64,000 nucleotides of DNA from JAIBCM01 sp041395165 (GCA_041395165.1 JAWLBA010000001.1:1-64000); one strand, 5' to 3'. Positions 9,032-18,208 are shown, counted from the first letter of the stretch. Notes: generated by a model not told the origin, from the letters alone. Program-made: numbers and translations.

Positions 9032-9880
9032 TTAACGAGGCCCAACTCCCCAAGTTCGAGGGTCAGTGATATGGTCAGCAGCTTCTCCTCCAAATTTTTC
9101 CACTTCTTTAAATACTTCACCCAATCTTGTTCTAGCTTTCTCGCCGATAGCAGTTCCATTTTGAACTGTCCTATCGATGACGGCATCTTCTAAAATGCAA
9201 AATGGATTATAGCCGCCTAAGCATTCTACCGTTTCTGCGACTGCTAACCCGGTATTTAATCCATTCATTAAGGTCTCGCCGACTTGAGCCACAGGATGAT
9301 CAGGCAGTTCTGTGTTTCCAGCTAACATTCCAAACCCTGCCAGGCTAGCATGGGTTGTTAGTTTATTGTTTAAAGTTTGGGCTTTTTGAAAGGCTTCAAG
9401 TAATTCTTGTGAAGCATCTTGCATCTGACTTAAAGTGTGGTTGAGATTATCTGGAAATCTTCCTGCTCCTGGATAAAAAGTGGCAACATGAAGAGTGTGG
9501 CGTGCTGCTTCATGAGCTTTTTCAGCTTTTCTTTGAGCATCTTGAAGTGCATGAAAGAGTTGTTTTACAGGGTCAGAATCTTGAATTTTTTCTAAATTAT
9601 CAATGATTCCCGCTGCTCGGATAGTTGTTTGATCTATATCTAGAAAAGCTTGATTGGTAAGAGCTTTTAATTTTGTGGCTTCTGCTATGAGATCGTTCTG
9701 ACTTGATAATTTTTTGTTATAATTTTCAATTGCTGTTTTGAGTTCGTTAAAACTATAGTTGCGAACAGTTTCGGCTGAACGAGATGCCTTAGTCATTAAG
9801 CTGCGAATGCCACGGCTTAAGCGAGCCATTTTTTGTATGGTGGCAATATTATGGATGAATTTACGAAACCATTTAATCAT
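9032..9880 (-). CDS. Helical C-terminal-motif family, member B (ECLGGYNP type), intact
   Basis: 282 residues, intact. A basic, amphipathic N-terminus (MIKWFRKFIHNIATIQKMAR) precedes about 140 residues of Ala/Lys/Glu/Gln-rich predicted helix. A Gly-rich, moderately hydrophobic stretch (ASLAGFGMLAG) follows. The conserved C-terminal block is VECLGGYNPFCILEDAVID, then GTAIGEKARTRLGEVFKE and a final DPRTWGVGPR. The two cysteines, nine residues apart, could form a disulphide or bind metal. There is no signal peptide or strong transmembrane helix. I do not recognise the family. Phasin-like, LEA-like or secreted-effector roles are possible; none is shown. Confidence 0.7.
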   Translation of the reverse strand: MIKWFRKFIHNIATIQKMARLSRGIRSLMTKASRSAETVRNYSFNELKTAIENYNKKLSSQNDLIAEATKLKALTNQAFLDIDQTTIRAAGIIDNLEKIQDSDPVKQLFHALQDAQRKAEKAHEAARHTLHVATFYPGAGRFPDNLNHTLSQMQDASQELLEAFQKAQTLNNKLTTHASLAGFGMLAGNTELPDHPVAQVGETLMNGLNTGLAVAETVECLGGYNPFCILEDAVIDRTVQNGTAIGEKARTRLGEVFKEVEKFGGEAADHITDPRTWGVGPR

Positions 9881-10106
9881 AAATAATATTAATTATTTTA
9901 TATTAATAATAAATAAAATTCGAAAATTAAAATGAATAATTTTTTGAATTTTGCTTTAAATTTCGGTGTGAAACTGGTCTCGATCTAGTTAAAAATAAGA
10001 ACTAGATTTTCTAGGAGAGTTTGGATTGCGCTAGCAGATTTTGTAGTAAAAATATCCGAGAAAAATTTGGATGAATGAGAAGCGCTTAAAAGGTAAATTT
10101 CGTCAT

Positions 10107-11087
10107 TTAAAATCCTACTCCCCAATTGCCTGGATGTAATAAAGCAGGGTCATTGGCTTTTTGGCCTAAGGTGTTAAAAGCCTCTTGTAATTTTGCACCC
10201 GCTTTCTCACCGGTGGTAGTGCCAACTTGAATTGCAGCCTGATGTGCCCTGTCTTCTAGGGTGCAAAGAGGGTTATAGCCTCCAAGGCAAACTACGGAAT
10301 CCACTATTTCTAAGCCTTTAGCGCCAACCTCTACAACCCCGTTTACCACCGGATCAAGGGGATGTTCAGGAAGTTGTGTTGAGTAATTTGCACCAACGAT
10401 TCCCGCGCCTAAAGAGATACCAGTTGACCTAGAAAGTTCATTAAGAGATGTGGAAAGCTCTGCAGATTTTGTTGCTGCTGTTTCGAGATTTTTCTCAAAA
10501 ATAGTAAAGGGATTTTGGGTGGGATCAGCGCTCCAATTGGCATTAAATCTTCTCACTGATTCTACGGAATCCATACTGGTTGAAGCTGCACTTTGAAAAG
10601 CATTCACTCCACGGATCATTTCTTGATCCAATTGTTGTGCTGCTCGATTTGCTTCATATGCGCGGCTGTGAGCAGTGCGAGCTTGCTTAGCTAGTTCAGC
10701 TGCTTTTTCTGCATCAGCAGTGCCGGCGAGTAATTTTTCCATTTCGTTAGCTTGATCCAAAAGAGCTTTAGCTTTATCTAAAGCTTCTTGGCTTGTTTTC
10801 ACCAATTGTTTACCGGCATCTTTCAATGCATTGCCTGCGTTTGCTAAATCAGTTCGAGTTTCAGGCATGATAGTCCGGGAGCCAGGGGCAGCCCGAAGAT
10901 TTGATTGAGCTTTATTAAATTTGTTACTCGCTTCTCTTAAAGTATCGAACTCTTTTTTTGCTTTAGCAAGTGTGTCGCTGACTTCCTTAGCTGCTCTGGC
11001 GCCCTGTCTGAGCGCGGGAGTTAAGGCAACTGTATCGATTCTTTTTAGTATTCTAAGCACTTCTGCGATTTTTCTTCCAAAGCCCAT
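10107..11087 (-). CDS. Helical C-terminal-motif family, member C (CLGGYNP type), intact
   Basis: 326 residues from the ATG at 11087 (MGFGRKIAEVLRILKRID), preceded by TTGGAA as a weak ribosome-binding site. The start matches MGLGRW of member A and MGFRSK of member E. Residues 25-210 are Ala-rich helix with coiled-coil heptad character. A Gly-rich segment (GISLGAGIVGANYS) precedes the family block VVCLGGYNPLCTLED, then GTTTGEKAGAKLQEAF and the terminal NWGVGF. The protein is intact and is one of the two best representatives of the family. A TTGACT..TTGATT promoter with a 17-base spacer lies upstream. No known domain is visible; function unknown. Confidence 0.7.
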   Translation of the reverse strand: MGFGRKIAEVLRILKRIDTVALTPALRQGARAAKEVSDTLAKAKKEFDTLREASNKFNKAQSNLRAAPGSRTIMPETRTDLANAGNALKDAGKQLVKTSQEALDKAKALLDQANEMEKLLAGTADAEKAAELAKQARTAHSRAYEANRAAQQLDQEMIRGVNAFQSAASTSMDSVESVRRFNANWSADPTQNPFTIFEKNLETAATKSAELSTSLNELSRSTGISLGAGIVGANYSTQLPEHPLDPVVNGVVEVGAKGLEIVDSVVCLGGYNPLCTLEDRAHQAAIQVGTTTGEKAGAKLQEAFNTLGQKANDPALLHPGNWGVGF

Positions 11088-11132
11088 AATTAATTCCAAG
11101 TTTAAGTTTTGTTATTTTTTTCTGATGTAGTT

Positions 11133-11161
11133 AATCAAGCTCAGAAATTAAATTTAGTCAA
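11133..11161 (-). promoter_or_regulatory. Putative sigma70-type promoter for family member C
   Basis: On the minus strand TTGACT (11156-11161) is separated by 17 bases from TTGATT (11133-11138), about 45 bases before the member C start. The AAATTTGAC context recurs upstream of other genes in this island and of the large coiled-coil genes at 20.4 and 22.9 kb. Pattern match only. Confidence 0.4.
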
Positions 11162-11234
11162 ATTTTCTGAAGCGGATTTACAAAACTTTTACAATTCACT
11201 CCAAAATCAGTAAAACGAAGAAAGGAGTTCAAGA

Positions 11235-11990
11235 TTAATAGGGGCCGACTCCCCAAGCTCGAGGGTCAACGATATGGTTAGCGGCTTGGCTTCCAAAATT
11301 TTCCACTTCTTTAAACGCTGCATTTAATTTTGTTCCTGCTTTATCGGCGATAGCGGCTCCACTTTAAACTGCGCTATCGATGGTCGCATCTTCTAAAATG
11401 CAAAGTGGATTATAACCTCCTAAGCATTCTATTGTTTCTGCACTTGCTAAAACTTTATCAACACCGTCGTTGATGGTGTTGCCTACGGATTGAAGGGTAT
11501 GTTGAAGAAGAGCTAAGAGGAGTGCTGTTCCTGTCGTGGCAGCCAGAGCAGCGGCTTTATTGGCAGCTTCAGTTGTTGCAATAACTTTTTCAATTGCTTT
11601 TTCAACATTGTTGGGATTTCGTAATTGCAGGGTAGAAAGAATGTTTTCCAATTCGGTAAGGGCTTTACCGGCTTCTTGAGTTTTGTTCAAAGCCATTGCT
11701 GCACTATCCAACACGCGCGTTGCATCTATGGTGGCTCCAGTAGCCCTTGCGGCATCATCAGCTTTATCGTAGGCGGCTTGTGCCTTGGCTAAAGCATTTT
11801 GATGAAGTTTTTTTAATTCAGCCATTTTTGCAATAAGTTCTTCCGTTTTTCCCAAGGCATCAGCCAAATTTTTAAGGTCTTTAGCTTGATCGAAAAGCTG
11901 ATTAATTGCGCTTAAAGAGTCTTGGACAGTATCTAGATGGTTTGCATTTTTAAGCCAACGATGGGCTTTGCGGATGAGGCGCGATAACAT
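11235..11990 (-). pseudogene. Helical C-terminal-motif family, member D, interrupted by an in-frame stop
   Basis: Starts MLSRLIRKAHRWLKNANH (ATG at 11990; a TTG at 12005 is an alternative). It runs through Ala-rich helix to the family block IECLGGYNPLCILEDATID and meets TAA at 11364-11366. Downstream in the same frame the conserved tail continues: IADKAGTKLNAAFKEVENFG and a final DPRAWGVGPY, ending at 11235. Member B has Gln at the aligned stop position, so this looks like a CAA-to-TAA nonsense change rather than an indel. The truncated product would keep the two-cysteine block but lose the last 42 residues. Function unknown. Confidence 0.7.
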
Positions 11991-12066
11991 ATCTTTAAAT
12001 AACAACTAAGACAGCTATTTATCTTTAAGATTTTTTCTCGTCAATTTTTAAATTGGCCTAGTTATA

Positions 12067-12900
12067 TTAGAACCCAACCCCCCAAGTGCCTTGGTTTAGC
12101 AAATTGGGATCAGCAGCTTTTTTTTCTATTTCCCCAAAGACTTGATCAAGTTTTTCAGTTTTTGGCGTGCCTAAAAGACGGCGTTCGATTGGACCGGTAG
12201 TTAAAACATCTATTGTTTCGAATCCGGCTTCAATAAGATCGTTTGTTGTAATAGAGGTGTCATCATATGGCGCAATTATGTTGCCACTTGCCAAAATAGA
12301 AATGGGAACGCCCATAGATTGGGCGAGTTCTTTTAGAGCATCTTGGGCGTCGTTTAATGCTTTTTCTGAGATAATGATTTCTCTTTCAAGCTCTTTAATT
12401 AGATGGTCAAGTGCCAAATCATTTTGGGTAGACCGGCTTATCATTTTATTCAAACGATCGCTTAACTCTTGAAGCTTTTGGGCTGCTTCGACTGCTTGAT
12501 GAGTTTGATCAGTTACTTTTCTTGCAGAATTCAAGTAGTTGTGTCTGAGAATGGGGCGAAATAAGTTTGCTGCTCGAACGTAACTATCCAAAATACGCTC
12601 AGTTAACATGGCTGTTTTATGAAAAGCTGTCGCATTTTCCAGATTTGTTTTAGCAAGTGTGCCAATATCATCAGCGATACCACTTGCTTGGAGAGTTCGG
12701 TGTGGGAGTGTTTTAGAAGATGGAGTATTAACGAACTCTGGTGATGCAACCTGTTGCGAAGGCCATGGACATGAGTAAGTGAAGCTCTTAAGCCATCAGC
12801 AGTATTGGGAATGATGTGGACGAGGTTGGGATGAGGCATTTTTTTTGCCAATCCTAAAACTTCTGGCATTGGCTTTACCTAGTTTACTTCTAAACCCCAT
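12067..12900 (-). pseudogene. Helical C-terminal-motif family, member E (TTGPIE type), two frameshifts
   Basis: The start is MGFRSKLGKANARSFRIGKK (ATG at 12898-12900), which aligns with members A and C. Frames change at an A8 run on the coding strand (12839-12846) and again at a GG pair (12750-12751). From there one frame runs on to 12067. The C-terminal part has long helices (AAQKLQELSDRLNKMISRS), then 'DVLTTGPIERRLLGTPKTEK' and a final TWGVGF. This member and A lack the CLGGYNPLC cysteines and define a second subfamily. It is the most upstream member in transcription order. Function unknown. Confidence 0.65.
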
Positions 12901-13016
12901 ATTTTTTAAATGCTAAGTTTAAATTCTAAAATGCGCAACTTGTGATTATCACAGTTGTTGATCATAACAAATTTGTTTTTTATCTTTGTGAGATAACTAT
13001 ATTAATATTCCTTGGC

Positions 13017-13518
13017 TTACAATCTATAATTAACACAATAAAAGACTTTAAATGAAGAGATGTTATGTGGGATCGACATGATGGTTACTGGATAAGTTTT
13101 GTAAATTGTTTCCTTGATTGGCTTCCAACCCATGGCTTCATAAAAAGTTTTTGCTTGATCAGTCCAAAGGTAAAGTTTTTTAAAGGAAAGACGTCGCGCT
13201 TCGTTGATAGCAGCTTGTACCATTTTTTTTCCGATGCCCTGACCACGATAAATTTCTGGAACGTAAACGCATGCTAGCCAGGGAGAATCATGGGGACAAA
13301 CTTCCTTCATATCATTTTCTAGTATAGCGGCTGTGAGTTTGTGATATTATCGTTTTCTATTTCGACGAGATGAATAGGGATCCGATCGCGATAAGTTCCT
13401 TGTTCAAGATCATGAATGGCGTCCGTTTCATCTTGAAAAGAGCGGGCCACTGTTGATAAAACCAGTTAGCCAGAGTAGGAATAACATGAGGGATGTCGGC
13501 AAGGTAATGTAAAGCCAT
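13017..13518 (-). pseudogene. GNAT-family N-acetyltransferase, frameshifted
   Basis: Three pieces reconstruct a GNAT enzyme of about 165 residues: MALHYLADIPHVIPTLANWF from 13518, then FQDETDAIHDLEQGTYRDRI in a second frame, then LENDMKEVCPHDSPWLACVY in a third. The acetyl-CoA-binding motif A (YRGQGIGKKMVQAAI) is retained. The frame changes map to an A run at 13436-13439 (plus strand) and to about 13325-13350. GNAT enzymes transfer acetyl groups from acetyl-CoA to amines; the substrate here is unknown. The gene lies inside the accessory island, divergent from the M91 peptidase gene. Confidence 0.8.
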
Positions 13519-13631
13519 AAGAACAAATTTCAAATAGTTAAGCAAAATAAAATTAAATGAGAAGTTATACTAATGAAAAACAATATTTTTAATTGTTTTT
13601 ATTTTAGTGCTTACGCCAGACTTTTCAAATT

Positions 13632-14310
13632 ATGGGTGTTCTAAAAAAAAATGGCGTTGATGTTCAAGAGTCAAAGGAAAATCCTGTTTGGGCAATGTTA
13701 GCCATTGGTGGGTGTTCAAATCGGAGCTACTAAGGATGTTTGGGGGTCAGAAAAAGTAGGAAATTTAGAGATTAGAGGAACGCTTGAGTTTCGCGAAAAA
13801 ATTAAGCAAGCCATAGCAAATGGAGTAAAACGCCTGAATTTAAAGAGGTGTTTGAGAAAGTTAAAAATCTGCGAACATTTCAATGCGATTGAAGAAGTCC
13901 GAGACAAACATAGTGAGGCAGCACCCAACCCTAAAGACCCTGATAGTTGGCTTGACTCTATGAATGGTAAAGGGACTAAAGCGGTGATAAGAATTAATTT
14001 AGATGATGCTGATAAAGGCCCCGTGGATGATAGAGGTTGTAAAAAATCCTCTATAGAAGCTGTTTTAGGCCACGAATTGGGTCATGCAGTTGACTTAAAC
14101 GAGGGCAAGAATGACTATAAGCCTTATGGGAAAATTCCTCCCGGTGAAAAGACTGCAATGAGAGTTGAAAATGCAATTCGAAGGGATCAAGATCTTGTTC
14201 CTCGTTCGGATTATAATATTGATCCCTCAACGACGTCAGAAGCGCCAGGTTGCAGGCCTCCTCCACAAGATATAACGCCGCCTCCAAGAGGGCCTGTTAT
14301 GAGCCCTTAG
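13632..14310 (+). CDS. M91/NleD-like zinc metallopeptidase, probable effector (one apparent frameshift near the N-terminus)
   Basis: The long frame covers 13705-14310 and encodes VLGHELGHAVDLNEG (HELGH at 14071-14085), a zinc-metalloprotease HExxH motif. About 30 residues later comes VENAIRRDQDLVPRSDY, which matches the 'EN..R...gl..R..Y' pattern I associate with peptidase family M91 (NleD-like effectors and RHS-linked toxins). The tail is Pro-rich (PPPQDITPPPRGPVMSP). An ATG at 13632 opens MGVLKKNGVDVQESKENPVW in another frame; removing one G from the GGG at 13710-13712 joins the frames as AIGGVQIGATKDVWG. No signal peptide is seen. NleD cleaves host MAP kinases after type III delivery; a comparable role here is inference. 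The stop overlaps the rsmD stop by 4 bases. Confidence 0.75.
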
Positions 14311-14879
14311 ATAGTTTGGTGTCTAATTTGTAAGATTAGAATTCCTGTTTCACCATAATTTTTTTGGCGTAGAATTTCAAAAGGAACCAATTTTTTGGGC
14401 GATAAAGCCGTGAAATATTCCAAAATAAACCATCCTTCGGGCGCTAACCAGGGTGCAATGGCATGGAATAAGTTTTGATGAAATTGTTCGGCCTCATCAG
14501 CTTGTTTCATATTTTTTTGATAAGGTGGAGTAGCAAAAATAAGTGAGTAAGGAGTGGGTGAATTTTTTAGAAAAGTGAAAACGTCTTGTTGCACGATTTG
14601 CGCCTGTTCTTGAAATTTGGTATGTATTAAATTTTGCTTAAGAAAATTGGCAATTTGACGATCGCGTTCGACAAAGGTGATCGATTTTGCTCCACGACTT
14701 AATGCTTCGATCCCTAGCGAGCCTACGCCACTAAAAAGATCGAGAATTTTAACATCAAAAATTTTATCGCCGAGCATGGAAAAGAGCGCGCCTTTCACCT
14801 TGTCTTGAATGGGGCGCAAAAGAGGCGATTTAGGCGCTTTGAGTTGCAAGCCGCCGGCGGTTCCAGAAATTACGCGCAT
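14307..14879 (-). CDS. rsmD: 16S rRNA (guanine966-N2)-methyltransferase RsmD
   Basis: 190 residues. It begins MRVISGTAGGLQLKAP and has the SAM-binding motif ILDLFSGVGSLGIEALSRGA followed by FVERD, as in RsmD, which methylates G966 of 16S rRNA in the assembled 30S subunit. The catalytic motif IV, normally (D/N)PP(F/Y), reads ATPPY at residues 116-120: Thr replaces the Asp (codon 14529-14531). This may alter activity. rsmD commonly neighbours coaD; here both lie on the minus strand with the accessory island between them. Confidence 0.9.
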   Translation of the reverse strand: MRVISGTAGGLQLKAPKSPLLRPIQDKVKGALFSMLGDKIFDVKILDLFSGVGSLGIEALSRGAKSITFVERDRQIANFLKQNLIHTKFQEQAQIVQQDVFTFLKNSPTPYSLIFATPPYQKNMKQADEAEQFHQNLFHAIAPWLAPEGWFILEYFTALSPKKLVPFEILRQKNYGETGILILQIRHQTI

Positions 14880-14950
14880 AAGTTTTTGAAATAGTGTAAC
14901 CTTGACAAGAAGGAAAGTTTATTCTTTAGTGAAAGTTTAAGAAAAATTTT

Positions 14951-15976
14951 ATGTTAAAACAAATCTTAGTTGCGTGCTTAACCTTTACTTTCATTTCCGG
15001 TTTACTAGCCGATTCGGTGGTTTTAAATCCAGTTAAGGATAACGCGATTTACGAGGAGGGCGATTTGAGCAATGGCGCGGGTGATCATCTTTTTGCCGGA
15101 CAAAATAATAATGGTAACAACCGCCGATCTTTTTTGGCTTTTACTTTTAACGCCCTTCCAACCAATGCCATTGTTACGAATGTTGTTTTGCAAATGACGA
15201 ATTCGTTGAGTGCTCCGGGAAGTGGAGGACGCAATATTGCCTTGCATCGTTTGACGGGTGATTGGGGTGAGGGAACTTCCGACGCGCTGAATGCTGAAGG
15301 ACAAGGAGCTGCTGCTGCGATGGGTGATGTGACTTGGACTAATGCCTTTTTTGGCGGTGCGCTTTGGACTACACCGGGTGGCGATTTTGTTGTGGCGCCT
15401 AGTGCGGTAGCATTAGTGAATTTGGAAGGCAATTATAGTTGGAGTTCGGTTGGGTTGGTAAATGATGTTAATTTTTGGCTAACTAATGGCAGCGCAAATT
15501 TCGGTTGGATTGTGATCGGTGACGAAAGCGCGACTCAAACTGCAAAACGTTTTGATAGTCGCACCAGTGGTAATCCGCCGGTTTTAACCATTGGATTTAC
15601 GACAAATGCGAATGAAGTGGTGAATCCTATTTTATCGGGTGTCACATTTGAAAAATTGAGACCCAAAACCGGAAAGCGACGTAATTTTGTGGCCTCGAAA
15701 GGCATCAAGGTAAAAGGTCGCGTTATTACGACCAATACGATTACAGCGGGCACCGCATTTTTACAATTTGGCGCAAGTAACCAGACGGCTCCCGTTTCGT
15801 TGACCTTTAAAGATTTAAAGCAAAAAGGTGTTCTTGTGGGCAAAAAATTCAAAGCCAAAGGTGTCGGAGTTGGTTCGCCAGCCGGTGAGACGGCTTATGA
15901 TGTGGTCATTACAGTTGGCAACGGATTCGCCAATGCTTCGGTGACCAATACCATTGGGCTTTCTAAGATCAAATAA
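14951..15976 (+). CDS. Secreted DNRLRE-domain protein, copy 1
   Basis: 341 residues with signal peptide MLKQILVACLTFTFISGLLA. Residues about 22-215 form a DNRLRE domain: 'VKDNAIYEEGDLSNGAGDHL', then RSFLAFTFNALPTNAIVT and the late FGWIVIGDESATQTAKRF. Such jelly-roll modules occur in secreted carbohydrate- or surface-associated proteins. The C-terminal 110 residues (TFEKLRPKTGKRRNFVASKG and beyond) are shared with the tandem copy at 16022. No sorting signal such as PEP-CTERM is seen. It is divergent from rsmD. Confidence 0.8.
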   Translation: MLKQILVACLTFTFISGLLADSVVLNPVKDNAIYEEGDLSNGAGDHLFAGQNNNGNNRRSFLAFTFNALPTNAIVTNVVLQMTNSLSAPGSGGRNIALHRLTGDWGEGTSDALNAEGQGAAAAMGDVTWTNAFFGGALWTTPGGDFVVAPSAVALVNLEGNYSWSSVGLVNDVNFWLTNGSANFGWIVIGDESATQTAKRFDSRTSGNPPVLTIGFTTNANEVVNPILSGVTFEKLRPKTGKRRNFVASKGIKVKGRVITTNTITAGTAFLQFGASNQTAPVSLTFKDLKQKGVLVGKKFKAKGVGVGSPAGETAYDVVITVGNGFANASVTNTIGLSKIK

Positions 15977-16021
15977 TTTTTTCGTCGACGCGAAGAGGAA
16001 TTTCGCTAGAAAAGCAAAGTT

Positions 16022-17020
16022 ATGAAAAGAATTTTGCTAGCAGTTAGCCTATTGATTCCTACTTTATTTTTGCAGGCCGCCACGTTGGATTTAGTTCCCA
16101 CAAAAGACACCACGATTTATCAAGATGGTGAATTAAGTAATGGCGGAGGAAGCCGATTAATTATTGGAGCGGATGGCATGCAAAGTCCGAGGCGCTCTCT
16201 GTTACAGTTCGATTTTAGCGCGATCCCTGTTGATGCAGTCATTACGAATGCTGCCTTGAGACTGGATTGTGTGAGTGTGAATATGGTTGGACCGCGAGTG
16301 GCTAATTTGCATCGCTTGACACAGGCTTGGGGCGAAGGCATTGCCGTGGCAGTGGATCCGCAAATTAACGGTTCCCCCGCCAACAATGGAGATGCGACTT
16401 GGACCAATGCTTTTGTGGGGTCGGTGGCTTGGTTGAATCCGGGAGGCGATTTTGTTCAGGCGCCGAGCGCGACGGTGAATGTGGATGATGTGGGCGCTTA
16501 TGTTTGGAATTCAGCTCAACTGTTAGCAGATGTGAAAACGTGGGTGACGAATGCGACAGCGAATCAAGGATGGATTGTTATCGGTGACGAAACAGCAGCC
16601 AATACTATTAAAAGTTTTGCCAGTCGTTCTTCGACTAATTCGCCTGTATTAACCGTTGGTTTTTCTACGAATGTGATTTTATCAGGCGTTACCTTTGAAA
16701 AATTGCGTCCGAAAACGGGTAAGAAAAAGAATTTTCGATCCTCCCGTGGCATTGTTGCTAAGGGGCGCGTGATTACCACAAATCAGTTGGATGGCGGTTT
16801 TGCGTTTCTGGTGATGGGTTCCAATCAACCGCGCATGTGCCTTTTTCTAAATTCAAAGATTTGAAGAGGAAAGGCAAAGTGGTGGGCAAAAAATAAAGGC
16901 GAAAAAGTAGGGGCAGGTGTCTGGAAAGGTAAAATCGCTTATCAAGTGGTTTACGTTGTGACCAATAGTATTGGAAGTGCGTCGGTCACTAATACTTTAG
17001 CCACTTCGAAGATTAAATAA
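16022..17020 (+). pseudogene. Secreted DNRLRE-domain protein, copy 2, decayed
   Basis: A tandem duplicate of the preceding gene, starting with signal peptide MKRILLAVSLLIPTLFLQAA and a full DNRLRE domain. The first frame stops at 16864 soon after FLVMGSNQ. The paralogous continuation is recovered across three homopolymer indels (near 16830, A6 at 16888-16893, A5 at 16902-16906): 'TAHVPFSKFKDLKRKGKVVG', then 'IAYQVVYVVTNSIGSASVTN' and a terminal TSKIK ending at 17020, matching LSKIK of copy 1. The truncated 280-residue product would keep the DNRLRE domain, so partial function is possible. Confidence 0.85.
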
Positions 17021-17150
17021 TTTTTAGAACCTAAAGCAGTAAATGCGTCTAGGCATAAGGTGTAAAAATTAAATTTATTTTTTCAAAACAATTTGACAAG
17101 AAGCATTTTCTGAATTTAGTAACCCAATTATTTATTGTTTTGATTGAATT

Positions 17151-18129
17151 ATGGCTGTAGGTTGTTCGTGGTGTTTTTCGTCGTGCTAGGCGTTATTTTT
17201 TGGGAGTTTCTCTCTCTGATGCTGTAGAAGATGCTATTAAATTGAAAATCAAAGTGATTAACAAAAAAATTTGATGATATACATCAAGAAATTGATAAAA
17301 AATTGAAAAAAATTTGGGTGAAAGACCTCTTTGGGATGAAAGCAGAGATTCTACTACAATCATTTTAAGGCCTCATAATAAGTTTATTAAAGACGTTGAA
17401 ACAATCAAGCTCACAACGGGAAAACATTTGTTGGAAGTAAAAGAGATAGAAACGTATTTGCAGTATTTGGCTAAACAATTGAATGAATCAGGAGGTGCTA
17501 GTGCAAAGGAAGCGAAAAAGCTTTTAGCAAAAGTGGCTGAATTGCGTAAACACGCAGAAAAAGCTGATCAATCGGCTAAAAGAGCTTTCGATATTGCCAG
17601 CAACCATGGTCAACGTTCTCAAGTAGTCAGTATTGTAGCACTTGGTGAGGCAAAAGATCATATAGCACAAGCCCAATCCATTATGTCCCAAATTTCAAAT
17701 GATCCTTCTTTGAGAAATGCTATATTGGCAGGGGCTGCTGCAAGCTATAGTCCAGGCACTTTAGAAGTGGTGACAGATGGGGTTTTGGATGCGATTGATT
17801 ATGGCTTGGAAACCGCGGATGCTGTGGAATGTCTTTCTACGTTAGGAGTGAGTTGTGCGGTAGATGCCGGATTGGAGTATGCTTTGGATAAAGCGATTGA
17901 AGTTGCTGCCCCCGTTGTAGAGCCTATTGCTAGCGAAGTGATGGACCGAGGAGGTCAGGGCATGGCAACAGTTGTCGGAGGTGCTAGTGCGTTAGTCAAT
18001 AAAGCAAGTAAACAACTTAACGAAAAGGTGGGAACGAAGTTGGAAGCGGCGTTTCAAGTTCCTCAGAAAGCGGCTTACAACGTTGCGGAGCGTGCCACTG
18101 GTGGGTTGTGGCCAAGTTTTTCACCTTAA
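17151..18129 (+). CDS. Divergent helical C-terminal-motif family member F (frameshifted N-terminal part)
   Basis: From 17314 a single frame of 271 residues runs to 18129. It has Lys/Ala-rich helix, a Gly/Ala-rich segment (ILAGAAASYSPGTLEVVTDG), then 'DYGLETADAVECLSTLGVSC', a cysteine-spaced counterpart of ECLGGYNPLC in members B-D, and a C-terminus GLWPSFSP. Upstream coding pieces begin at ATG 17151: VRGVFRRARRYFLGVSLSDA and KFDDIHQEIDKKLKK. These are joined across indels at G17160-17161, A7 at 17263-17269 and A7 at 17306-17312. If translated only from an internal start the basic N-terminus is lost. A TTGACA box at 17093-17098 precedes it. Function unknown. Confidence 0.6.
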
Positions 18130-18208
18130 CAGTAAGGGTGGAGCTGGAGTTCCTGAAACATTTTCAAGGCTTGCCAAATTGCTTTGTGATGCGCTTTGAT
18201 AGCGTGTT

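Noticed and set aside
12603..12869. An 88-codon open frame beginning MPEVLGLAKKMPHP
   Set aside because: It is a composite of real and shifted frames of family member E. The family N-terminus (MGFRSK) and the long C-terminal frame flank it, so it is not a separate gene.
8175..12900. R-body (Reb) or gas-vesicle proteins as identity of the helical family
   Set aside because: Reb proteins are about 80-120 residues with a different motif set, and gas-vesicle proteins have characteristic GvpA sequences; neither matches the CLGGYNPLC/WGVG signature.
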